Assembly: GCF_009765785.1 (NCBI RefSeq)
Contig: NZ_LMUT01000012.1
Location: 572,403-636,402, forward strand
Length of the DNA stretch: 64,000 nt
Source of the DNA: Granulicella sp. L46
Lineage (GTDB): Bacteria > Acidobacteriota > Terriglobia > Terriglobales > Acidobacteriaceae
Direction: 5' to 3'
Positions 50,798-57,790 of the stretch are shown piece after piece. Under the pieces are notes generated by a model. The model did not search any database, was not told where the DNA came from, and worked only from the letters and a program-made list of their open reading frames with translations. Positions within the stretch are counted from its first letter, which is position 1, and each line of letters opens with the position of its first letter. A program made the translations under genes and the position numbers.

Positions 50798-51097
50798 TTA
50801 GAGGCGGTTTCGGGCGCCGGTGACGAGGCGGATGAGGAAGGTTAGGAGGACGGCTCCAATGACGGCGACGAAGACGGTGTAGAAGAAGCCGCCGGAGCCG
50901 GCGTAGCCGAGATGGGTCATGATGAAGCCGCCGATGAGGGCTCCGAGGATGCCGACGACGATGTCCATGATGGGGCCGAAGCCGGCGCCGCGCATCAGCT
51001 TGCCAGTGATGTAGCCGGCGACGAGGCCGATGAGGATCCAGACGAGGAGGGTGTGGCTGGAGACGTTGAGACCGACGATATGGTTGGAGCTGTTCAT
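50798..51097 (-). CDS. GlsB/YeaQ/YmgE family membrane protein (copy 1)
   Basis: A 99-residue protein with three membrane helices and the family repeats LIGLVAGYITGKLMRGAGFG, IVVGILGALIGGFIM and VAVIGAVLLTFLIRLV. These transglycosylase-associated small proteins are stress-induced in E. coli but of unknown mechanism. CAGGAGT precedes the ATG. A second copy lies at 57281-57547. Confidence 0.9.
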   Translation of the reverse strand: MNSSNHIVGLNVSSHTLLVWILIGLVAGYITGKLMRGAGFGPIMDIVVGILGALIGGFIMTHLGYAGSGGFFYTVFVAVIGAVLLTFLIRLVTGARNRL

Positions 51098-51299
51098 GCG
51101 TGACTCCTGGGAGATGAGGGTGACAGGTAGTCAGAGTGGGGGAATGGAGGGCGGGTTGTGCGGGTGGGAGATAAGTTTGGTGGAGGGGTGGTGCGGGCGT
51201 CGGGACGGAACGGCGCTTCTGGCTTCTCATCTCTTACTTGTTGTTCAGGGTTGACGCGTGGGGAATCGGGTCTTTCGTGGAGCGCTGAGTTCTTGCGAA

Positions 51300-51325
51300 C
51301 CCAGGTCTCAAAGGCGAGACCTGGG
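51300..51325. terminator. 10-bp perfect hairpin (CCCAGGTCTC arms)
   Basis: CCCAGGTCTC, loop AAAGGC, GAGACCTGGG, followed by GCACCC. It lies 10 nt after the stop of the minus-strand HTH-like gene. It resembles a repeated extragenic palindrome and may also terminate transcription. Confidence 0.55.
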
Positions 51326-51334
51326 GCACCCGGA

Positions 51335-51571
51335 TTAATTTGTAATCCACATTGCGGAGGCCGCGGTTCGCATGACCATTCGGGTTTTCGTGCAGGCTTT
51401 GCACTTCCCTTTTTCTTTTATGAACTGACCGGGCATGATCCACACGAGCCTTCGGATGGCTGTGTATACCGCCTCCAAGCTGATTCCAAGCTCGTCTGCG
51501 ATGCACTGAGCGCAACGGGAGGTGCCTTGATGCCGTTTTATGCAATCACTTACTCGATCGATGACGGCCAT
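51335..51571 (-). CDS. Small HTH-like protein with C-terminal Cys pair
   Basis: A 78-residue protein: a helical N-terminal half with a CAQC pair (RVSDCIKRHQGTSRCAQC) running into a winged-helix-like segment (IADELGISLEAVYTAIRRL), then GQFIKEKGKCKACTKTRMV with a CxxC pair. The two CxxC motifs could bind one zinc. It is probably a small DNA- or RNA-binding regulator; no named family recognised. Confidence 0.55.
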   Translation of the reverse strand: MAVIDRVSDCIKRHQGTSRCAQCIADELGISLEAVYTAIRRLVWIMPGQFIKEKGKCKACTKTRMVMRTAASAMWITN

Positions 51572-51628
51572 CTGCGTTTTGATGCTGAATGAGCTTGATT
51601 GGCAAAGCGGGCTTGCGCAAAAAAAATT

Positions 51629-51694
51629 CGCCCCCTCGATCCACGAATTTCAGACTGCTGGAAGCTCGCAGCCTGGATTTCTCTCGAGGGGGCG
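51629..51694. repeat. 11-bp inverted repeat
   Basis: CGCCCCCTCGA (51629-51639) and its exact complement TCGAGGGGGCG (51684-51694), 44 nt apart. The first arm is preceded by a run of nine A. Role unknown. Confidence 0.45.
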
Positions 51695-51735
51695 GAGGAA
51701 GCTCTCTTTGGAGCAGCTTTCCTGCGGTGAAGTCC

Positions 51736-51783
51736 GGTAGAGCGTCGAGCGGCGCGCTCAAGTACGCCGCTGCGCGCTCTACC
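51736..51783. terminator. Large hairpin downstream of the DUF4097 gene
   Basis: Outer stem GGTAGAGCG/CGCTCTACC (9 bp) and inner stem AGCGGCG/CGCCGCT (7 bp) separated by a 3x3 internal loop, with a 10-nt loop. It lies 18 bp after the stop of the minus-strand DUF4097 gene and probably ends its transcript. Confidence 0.6.
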
Positions 51784-51800
51784 CTTGCAGGAAAACTAAC

Positions 51801-52607
51801 TTAGTCGATCGACACGCCGCCGTTCGTGGTCTCAAAGGTAATGGTGGGACCGCCGGAGCCGAGGTTGGTGTCGATGGAATGACGGTGGACGCCGTCCTGG
51901 TTGGCGTTGGGGATGTTGAGTGCGGTGCCGCCGTTGGTGGTGTTGGCGACGAGGTGGGCGGAGTAGTTGGAGGGGAGCTTGACGGAGACGCCGCCGTTGG
52001 TGGTGCTGGCGGTGAGGCCGCTTCCCTGCCAGGTGGGGCCGGCAAGGTTGGCCTTGATGCCGCCGTTGGTGGTGCTGACGTTGACGTTGCCGCCGAGGTT
52101 CTCGATGTGCAGGCCACCGTTGGTGGTTTCACCCTGGATGTCGCCGTGGATGCCGGAGAGTTCGAGGCCACCATTCATGGTGTGGAATTTGCCGGCGAGT
52201 TGACGGGGGACGAGGAGCTTATAGCCGACCGACCAGTTGTGGTTGCCGAAGGTGTGGGGGCCATGGGCTTCGACGGTGGCGCCGGTCTCGATGGTGATTT
52301 CCTTGAGCATGGATTCGGCTTCGGACTGGCTGCCGGAGTGGGCGCTGACGCGGGCCTCGAGGGCGACGTCCTGACGATCCTGGCCGATGACTTCGATGCC
52401 GCCGTTCATGCTGTTGACGTTGATGTGTCCGTTGACGAGGGGGAAGGTGGTGAGGCGGACTTCGCAGGCCTGCTCGCCGTTGAACCAACGAGAGATGGTG
52501 CCGCCGTGGTCTTCGTCGGAGGCGCAGGGGTGGGTGGTGAAGTTCTGGGCGCCGAGAGGGAGGACGGTGAGAAGGGCGGCGCAGGTGGTTAAGGCGGACA
52601 GACGCAT
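51801..52607 (-). CDS. DUF4097 family secreted beta-repeat protein
   Basis: A 268-residue protein with a signal peptide (LSALTTCAALLTVLPLGA) and a short Cys-containing region, then a ladder of short strands each turning at an NGG triplet: SMNGGIEV, TMNGGLEL, TTNGGLHI, TTNGGIKA, TTNGGVSV, TTNGGTAL, TTNGGVSI. This is the DUF4097 parallel beta-helix-like fold, seen in adhesin-like or anti-sigma-associated proteins. Function unknown. The ATG is preceded by GGAG. Confidence 0.82.
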   Translation of the reverse strand: MRLSALTTCAALLTVLPLGAQNFTTHPCASDEDHGGTISRWFNGEQACEVRLTTFPLVNGHINVNSMNGGIEVIGQDRQDVALEARVSAHSGSQSEAESMLKEITIETGATVEAHGPHTFGNHNWSVGYKLLVPRQLAGKFHTMNGGLELSGIHGDIQGETTNGGLHIENLGGNVNVSTTNGGIKANLAGPTWQGSGLTASTTNGGVSVKLPSNYSAHLVANTTNGGTALNIPNANQDGVHRHSIDTNLGSGGPTITFETTNGGVSID

Positions 52608-52914
52608 GGAGGTCTCCTTCGGGTTTCGGGTGCGAGAGGAGATACGGTGAGACTGGAGCGGCGGTTCCAAAGATTTTTGTTGAACACGGGCTTTGATGGC
52701 TCGGTGGAGGGGAGGCAATTCGGTCGTTACGCCTGCGGCTTCACTCCAGCCTGCGGCAGCGCGGTGAGCTCCTGCGGAACTGGTTTGATTGGCACGGCTG
52801 AAGCCGTGCCCATTCGAGGGGGCTTGTTTGGCTCGACTGAAGCCGCCCCTTCGAGGATATTTGGATGGCCTGGGGGCGTGAAAAGGGTGGGGATGGTTTG
52901 CTAGGATAGGCGGC
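52608..52914. other. Intergenic region with hairpin repeats between divergent genes
   Basis: About 307 bases between the divergent DUF4097 and lipoprotein genes. It holds GGCACGGC-TGAA-GCCGTGCC (52791-52810), a perfect 8-bp hairpin, and a looser inverted pair built on TTCGAGGGGG and CCCCTTCGA (52813-52855). These resemble the GGGGC-TAAA-GCCCC pair at 39916. Both promoters should be here; only the TAGGAT near 52902 was recognised. Confidence 0.5.
52902..52907 (+). promoter_or_regulatory. -10-like TAGGAT 7 nt before start codon
   Basis: TAGGAT ends 7 nt before the ATG at 52915, close to the leaderless spacing. Confidence 0.4.
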
Positions 52915-53166
52915 ATGAAGATTCTTGGGCTCGCTTTGCTTGTGGTTTTGACCGGATGCTTGGCATCGTCGGCGGAGAATCATGGTCAGCGGTTTGTGCT
53001 GGTTGCCGATCCTTCGCAAATATCAAAAGATATTCCTGCGGGTGCGCTGGCGCTGGATACGCAGACGGGTCAGCTTTGCTATACGGTGCAGGGGGCGTTT
53101 ACTTCGGGGTCGCCGGGTATTGGGATGTGCACCGCTTTGGGGAAGAAGCCGTCGGGTAAAGAGTAG
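52915..53166 (+). CDS. Small putative lipoprotein
   Basis: An 83-residue protein with a lipoprotein signal (LGLALLVVLTGCLAS; lipobox LTGC) and a short mature part containing ALDTQTGQLCYTVQG, a phrase typical of small proteins in which a data-like beta hairpin precedes a Cys. No family recognised. The start has a TAGGAT box 7 nt upstream rather than a Shine-Dalgarno. Confidence 0.6.
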   Translation: MKILGLALLVVLTGCLASSAENHGQRFVLVADPSQISKDIPAGALALDTQTGQLCYTVQGAFTSGSPGIGMCTALGKKPSGKE

Positions 53167-53363
53167 TAAGGCTGCTGGTGGGAGTTGTGTGGTGTCGGCC
53201 TGCACAGAGGGCATGGCAATGGGGTTGGGGTGGGCGCGATCATGGCGCTCCTTTGTGCTGAAGAGGATTCGGCGGTGGAGGTGAGGTTTGGGGGCAGCCC
53301 GCCTTCGCGACGATGAGACCGGCTGCGCGTATGGTGAAGAAGCTGGAGATCGAGGAGCGTGGG

Positions 53364-54308
53364 ATGCGGTGGATTGATCGTGAGGAAGTGGCCGAGCGGC
53401 TGACGTATGAGGTTTGTTTGCCGATTGTTCGGGAGGCTATGATCGCCTTCTCGAAGGGTGAGACGTTGCAACTGCTGCGGTCGATATTGCCGCTGGGGGA
53501 GGGGCGGATGTTTGGGGTGATGCCTGGTGGCATGGGCGCGGGAAAATGCTTTGGGGCGAAGCTGATCAGCGTGTTTCCGGAGAATTTTGCTAAGGGGGCG
53601 CAGTCGCACCAGGGGGTGGTGGTGCTGTTTGATCCGGAGAGTGGGGCGCCGGTTTGTCTGGTGCATGCGGGGGAGATTACAGCTATACGTACGGCGGCGG
53701 CTAGCGCTGTCGCTACCGATGCGTTGGCTCGGAAGGATGCGCGGAGGCTGGCGCTGCTTGGGTATGGCGAGCAGGCGGGGACACATGCTCGGGCGATTTC
53801 TCGGGTGCGGGCGTTGGAGGAGGTGGTGGTTTGGGGACGGTCGGTGGAGAGGGCTCGGGCGTTTGCTGCGGCGATGGGAAAGGAGCTTGGGCTGCCGGTG
53901 CGGGCGGTGGAGACGGTGCTTGAGGCGGTGGCGGAGGCGGATGTGGTGTGTACTGTGACGTCTGCTGCGGAGCCGATTTTGATGGGCGAGTGGGTGAGGC
54001 CGGGGACGCATGTGAATGTGGTGGGGTCGAGCTTTGCGGGCCCGGCGGAGGTGGATATCGAGTTGGTAAGGCGGTCACGGTTTTTTGTGGATAGCCGCGA
54101 GGGGGTGTTGGCGCAGGGTGGGGAGTTTCTACGGGCGAAGGCTGCGGGGGTGGTCGGGGATGAACATATTGTCGCGGAGATTGGGGAGGTGCTGGCGGGG
54201 GATGTGGTGGGGAGGACGTCGGCGGAGGAGATTACGGTTTATAAGTCGCTGGGACATGTGGTGCAGGATTTGGCTTGTGGGTGGTGGTTGTGGGAGAGCG
54301 GCGAGTAG
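53364..54308 (+). CDS. Ornithine cyclodeaminase/mu-crystallin family protein
   Basis: A 314-residue NAD(P)-binding enzyme. MRWIDREEVAERLTYE matches the usual family start, GRMFGVMPGGMGAG and KCFGAKLISVFPEN form the substrate side with Lys, AGEITAIRTAAASAVATD is the family signature, and LGYGEQAGTHARA is the Rossmann loop (GxGxxA variant). Members include ornithine cyclodeaminase, alanine dehydrogenase and ketimine reductase; the precise substrate is unclear. The ATG at 53364 is chosen because GAGGAG lies upstream, in place of in-frame starts at 53313 or 53331. Confidence 0.88.
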   Translation: MRWIDREEVAERLTYEVCLPIVREAMIAFSKGETLQLLRSILPLGEGRMFGVMPGGMGAGKCFGAKLISVFPENFAKGAQSHQGVVVLFDPESGAPVCLVHAGEITAIRTAAASAVATDALARKDARRLALLGYGEQAGTHARAISRVRALEEVVVWGRSVERARAFAAAMGKELGLPVRAVETVLEAVAEADVVCTVTSAAEPILMGEWVRPGTHVNVVGSSFAGPAEVDIELVRRSRFFVDSREGVLAQGGEFLRAKAAGVVGDEHIVAEIGEVLAGDVVGRTSAEEITVYKSLGHVVQDLACGWWLWESGE

Positions 54309-54387
54309 TTGTTCGTTCTCCGTTTTCCGTTGTTAGATCTCAGCTTTTAGCTGCTAGCTTCTAAGGAAAAGGCGCCTGTGAGGCTGT

Positions 54388-54393
54388 TAGGAT
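54388..54393 (+). promoter_or_regulatory. -10-like TAGGAT 6 nt before start codon
   Basis: TAGGAT ends exactly 6 nt before the ATG at 54400 (gap GGCCGC). It belongs to the TANNNT-N6-start pattern. Confidence 0.45.
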
Positions 54394-54399
54394 GGCCGC

Positions 54400-54654
54400 A
54401 TGATCGACGACGAGAAAATCAATCGGATCGCGTTTGCGGCAGTCGCTTTGATTGCAGCTATCTTGTCACTCTACTCAGCGCTGATGATTTTCAATGTTTG
54501 GTTTCTAGTCCCAGCTGACGCCTCGAAGACGCCGTCACAAGATTTGGAAATGAGACTGGCGTTCACGGTCGGAGCCGTCGTCGCCTTTGCTGTGCTGATA
54601 CTGATTGCTAGATGGGCGCTTAGAAAGCGGAAGTACTACAGCAGTTCAAACTGA
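54400..54654 (+). CDS. Small two-helix membrane protein
   Basis: An 84-residue protein with two membrane helices (IAFAAVALIAAILSLYSALMI and LAFTVGAVVAFAVLILIARW) and a basic C-terminus. GC content is lower than that of the neighbours. No family recognised. It stands alone between the cyclodeaminase-family gene and a convergent transporter. Confidence 0.6.
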   Translation: MIDDEKINRIAFAAVALIAAILSLYSALMIFNVWFLVPADASKTPSQDLEMRLAFTVGAVVAFAVLILIARWALRKRKYYSSSN

Positions 54655-54693
54655 CCCTCTACGCTGAAGTTCATCAGTTCCCTGCTCTGCGGG

Positions 54694-56160
54694 TTAGCCG
54701 TTGGGGTGGAGGATTTTTTCGTGGTGGCTTACTGCGTCGCCGTCACCGCGCTTTAGGCTGTGGAAGACGATGGTCGAGATCATGGTGAGAACGCCCAAGG
54801 CGATGAGTGCCTTGTGGATGCCGTGGATCATTTCTGTTGCGGCGGAGGGGCCGCTGACGTGGCCGGTGGGGACGAAGAAGGCTGTGGCCAGGCCGGCGGT
54901 GGCTACTCCGAAGCTGATGGACATCTGCTGCATGGTGCTGGCAATGGAGCTGGCAGAGCTGGATTGCTGGTCGTTGGTGTCGGCGTAGACCAGGGTGTTC
55001 ATGCTGGTGTATTGCAGCGAGGTGAAGGCTCCGTAGAAAAAGGCCAGGAGGACGATGACCCAGATGGGGGTGTGAATGCCGATCGTCGCGAAGAGCAGGA
55101 GAAGCAGGCCTAGGACTAGCGTGTTCGAGATCAATACCCAGCGGTAGCCGATGGTGGCTAGCAGGCGAGGCATGATGGCTTTCATGCTCATGGCGGCGAT
55201 GGCTTGCGGCATGATGAGGAGGCCGGATTGCACGGGGGTGAAGCCTAGTCCTACCTGGTAGAGAAGGGGTAGGAGGAAGGGGATGCCGCCGATGCCGATG
55301 CGGGTGAAGAAGCTTCCGCTGACAGCGGCGCGGAAGGTTCGGATCTTGAAGAGGCTTAGTTGCAAGAGTGGATAGGCGAGGGATTTTGCGTGTAGCCAAT
55401 AGCCGGCGAGTAGCGAGAGCGAGAGGATGGTGAGGCCGGAGATTTCGTAACGGCTGAGGGTATGTTCGCCGAAGACTTCGAGGACGTAGGAGAGGAGAGC
55501 GATGCCGGAGCCGAAGAGGATGAGACCTACGATGTCGAGGGGGTGGGTGTCTTCGCGGTAGTCGGGTAGATGGAGGTAGACCATGATGAGGCCAATGAGG
55601 CCGATGGGGATGTTGAGGAAGAAGATGAAGCGCCAGTGGAGATAGTCGACGATGAGGCCGCCGGCGATGGGGCCAAGCATGGGGGCGACCAGCGCGGGGA
55701 TGGAGACGAAGCTCATGGCGCGGAGCAGGTCGGCTTTGCCGAAGGAGCGGACGAGAGTGAGGCGGCCTACCGGGACCATCATGGAGCCGCCCATGCCTTG
55801 AAGGATTCGGCAAGCTACTAGCTCGTGGATGTTGCTGGAGAGGCCGCATAAGAGCGAGCCGAGGGTGAAGAGGCCGATGGCGGTGGCGAAGACTCGGCGG
55901 GTTCCGAACTTGTCGGCTACCCAGCCGCTGATGGGGATGAAGACGGCGAGTGAGAGAGTGTAGCTGGCGAGCACAGCCTTCATGCTGAGCGGGCCGACGT
56001 GGAGTGCGGCGGAGATGGCGGGGACGGCGGTGTTGAGGATGGTGGTGTCGAGCGACTCCATGAAGAAGGCGACGGCGACGAGCCAGGGGAGTAGGCGCTT
56101 GCTGGCGACTGAGTGGCCGGGGGCGGGAGCGATGGCGCTTGAGGAACCGGTTGGCGTCAT
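54694..56160 (-). CDS. DHA2 family MFS multidrug exporter
   Basis: A 488-residue polytopic protein, about 14 membrane helices. It has the DHA2 motifs: ESLDTTILNTAVPAI in helix 1, WVADKFGTRRVF (motif A), LTLVRSFGKADLLRAM, and motif C-like LGPIAGGLIVDYLHWRFIFF. EmrB/QacA-type proteins export drugs by proton antiport. No EmrA-type adaptor gene is next to it. The short C-terminal tail is polar. It is distinct from the second DHA2 exporter at 60402. Confidence 0.92.
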   Translation of the reverse strand: MTPTGSSSAIAPAPGHSVASKRLLPWLVAVAFFMESLDTTILNTAVPAISAALHVGPLSMKAVLASYTLSLAVFIPISGWVADKFGTRRVFATAIGLFTLGSLLCGLSSNIHELVACRILQGMGGSMMVPVGRLTLVRSFGKADLLRAMSFVSIPALVAPMLGPIAGGLIVDYLHWRFIFFLNIPIGLIGLIMVYLHLPDYREDTHPLDIVGLILFGSGIALLSYVLEVFGEHTLSRYEISGLTILSLSLLAGYWLHAKSLAYPLLQLSLFKIRTFRAAVSGSFFTRIGIGGIPFLLPLLYQVGLGFTPVQSGLLIMPQAIAAMSMKAIMPRLLATIGYRWVLISNTLVLGLLLLLFATIGIHTPIWVIVLLAFFYGAFTSLQYTSMNTLVYADTNDQQSSSASSIASTMQQMSISFGVATAGLATAFFVPTGHVSGPSAATEMIHGIHKALIALGVLTMISTIVFHSLKRGDGDAVSHHEKILHPNG

Positions 56161-56384
56161 AGAACCATAAGAGCATAGGTAGGCGGTTGGGGTTGTGGCG
56201 CGGTGCGGCGATAAAACTTCGTAGGGTAAGGGCTGCGGGTGAACACCGCTGCTGTAGTTTTGCCGCAGGTGGGATTGCGACTTCCGCTGGGGTCCGCGGA
56301 CGGCGGGAGTTAATACGCAGCGATTTCCTCACCCGGTAGTTTGGGTGAAGTTAGTCGTGAGTTTCATTTGTGGGGGCGGGGTTG

Positions 56385-56717
56385 CTAGGGATGCGCCTTG
56401 ACCCAGTGGTGCGCGGCGAAGTCCGTGGCGATGCTGGCGGCGAGGAGGGTGAGGCTGGCGCCGATGGCGAGGAGAATCCAGGCGAGCTCGATGCGGCCCT
56501 TGAGCATGAAGTAGTCGAGGAGGCCGAAGACCAGGACGAGCACGGCTGCCTCTGCGAAGAAGGCGGAGCAGCGGCGGCTGGTGATGATCAGCAGGTCGAG
56601 ACGCGTGGCGGTGCGAGCCGGGCGGCCGATTGAGACCGAAGGCATCACACGGAGATTGTTGGGGGTTGAGGCGATGGAGTTGGAATTTTCAAAGCTTACT
56701 GCGTTTTTGTGAAACAT
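56385..56717 (-). CDS. Small two-helix membrane protein
   Basis: A 110-residue protein: polar N-terminus (VSFENSNSIASTPNN), a basic segment (RPARTATRLD), then two membrane helices (CSAFFAEAAVLVLVFGLLDY and IELAWILLAIGASLTLLAAS) and a short tail. The ATG at 56717 gives a compact protein; an in-frame upstream ATG at 56831 adds 38 residues without hydrophobic or family features. No family recognised. Confidence 0.6.
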   Translation of the reverse strand: MFHKNAVSFENSNSIASTPNNLRVMPSVSIGRPARTATRLDLLIITSRRCSAFFAEAAVLVLVFGLLDYFMLKGRIELAWILLAIGASLTLLAASIATDFAAHHWVKAHP

Positions 56718-57014
56718 AAACAGACCCTTTTGGTGCTTCCTTGAGGATACCTGCGCCAATGAAGGGTTTGGTGAATTTCCCGTGAAGTCCTGCGCGGACG
56801 ACGAGGGCTTTCTTGTCGTGGACAAAGGCATGCTGTTTGTTGGGGTTAGGTGGGGCTGGGACTAATCGGCGAAGGGGTTTTTGAAGGTGATAATCCAGAC
56901 GTTGCGGTTGGCTAGGCGGGGTTGGGGATGGTGGCGTCGTCTGGCTCGGCAAATTGTATGCTGCGGTTGAAGGCGAGTAGAGTGGGTGGATTCGGAAGCT
57001 TGGGAGGAGACGTT

Positions 57015-57245
57015 ATGGCTTTGAGCTTTGCTACGGATATTCGGCCGCTGTTTCGGGATGGGGATGTGGCTTGTATGAAGCCGGCGGGAATTGCGCTGGA
57101 TGAGGCCGCGTGGATGTGTGTGCCGGCGAATGCGCAGCTGGTGTATGGCGCAGTCGCGGCGGGGACGATGCCTCCGGATGCGCCTTGGGAGAAAGAGACG
57201 GTGGCGAAGTTTAAAGAGTGGATGGACGCAGGTTGCCCTGCGTAA
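57015..57245 (+). CDS. Small soluble protein of unknown function
   Basis: A 76-residue protein: ALSFATDIRPLFRDGDVACM, AQLVYGAVAAGTMPPDAPW and FKEWMDAGCPA. The spaced 'DIRPLFR...MPPD..W...F..W...G' pattern recalls small proteins or domains found with cytochrome-like or oxygenase proteins, but no family is assigned. GGAGGAG lies just before the ATG, a strong ribosome site. Confidence 0.68.
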   Translation: MALSFATDIRPLFRDGDVACMKPAGIALDEAAWMCVPANAQLVYGAVAAGTMPPDAPWEKETVAKFKEWMDAGCPA

Positions 57246-57280
57246 ATCCTACGCGAACGGCGAGGGTTGCGTGCGAGGCG

Positions 57281-57547
57281 CTAGACGGATTTGCGGCCGG
57301 TGAAGAGGTGGATGATGAAGGTGAGGATGACCGCGCCGATGGTCGCGATGATGATGCTGACGATGAGGCCGTGATCGCCGGTGCCGCCGTAGCCGAGGGC
57401 GCGGAAGATTTCTCCGCCAATGACGGCGCCGATGAGGCCGATGACCATGTCAAGTAGCATGCCGTAGCCGCCGCCCTTCATGATTTTTCCGGTGAGCCAG
57501 CCTGCAACGATGCCGATGATGATCCAGGCAATGATTCCGTGACCCAT
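57281..57547 (-). CDS. GlsB/YeaQ/YmgE family membrane protein (copy 2)
   Basis: An 88-residue protein with three membrane helices and the motifs IIIGIVAGWLTGKIMKGGGYG, MVIGLIGAVIGGEIF and IATIGAVILTFIIHLF (first motif shown in part: IVAGWLTGKIMKGGG). AGGAGGAAC precedes the ATG. It shares layout with the copy at 50798 but differs in about half the residues, so duplication is old. Confidence 0.9.
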   Translation of the reverse strand: MGHGIIAWIIIGIVAGWLTGKIMKGGGYGMLLDMVIGLIGAVIGGEIFRALGYGGTGDHGLIVSIIIATIGAVILTFIIHLFTGRKSV

Positions 57548-57790
57548 GATGTTCCTCCTGAGATGTGGTGTTCTGGTGTTCAGAGTGTAGGCGATGAAGG
57601 ATGGTTGTGTCCTGCGCGGACGGCGGGAATTTTTTTATGAGGTGGCGTCCTCCTCACGAGGCCGAATATCTTATGCCGATCTTGCTTAGGCTTCGGTCAA
57701 CGTTCCGCGTTGTGATGAGTGGATGAGGTGCGGCCGGCTATTGAGAGAGCCTTTCATCGATGCATTGCATTCCTGTGTAAAAATGCCGGT

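Noticed and set aside
54743-56332. 529-codon minus-strand ORF in another frame of the DHA2 exporter gene
   Set aside because: Arg/His/Pro-rich with no family features, while the exporter frame shows 14 membrane helices and DHA2 motifs.
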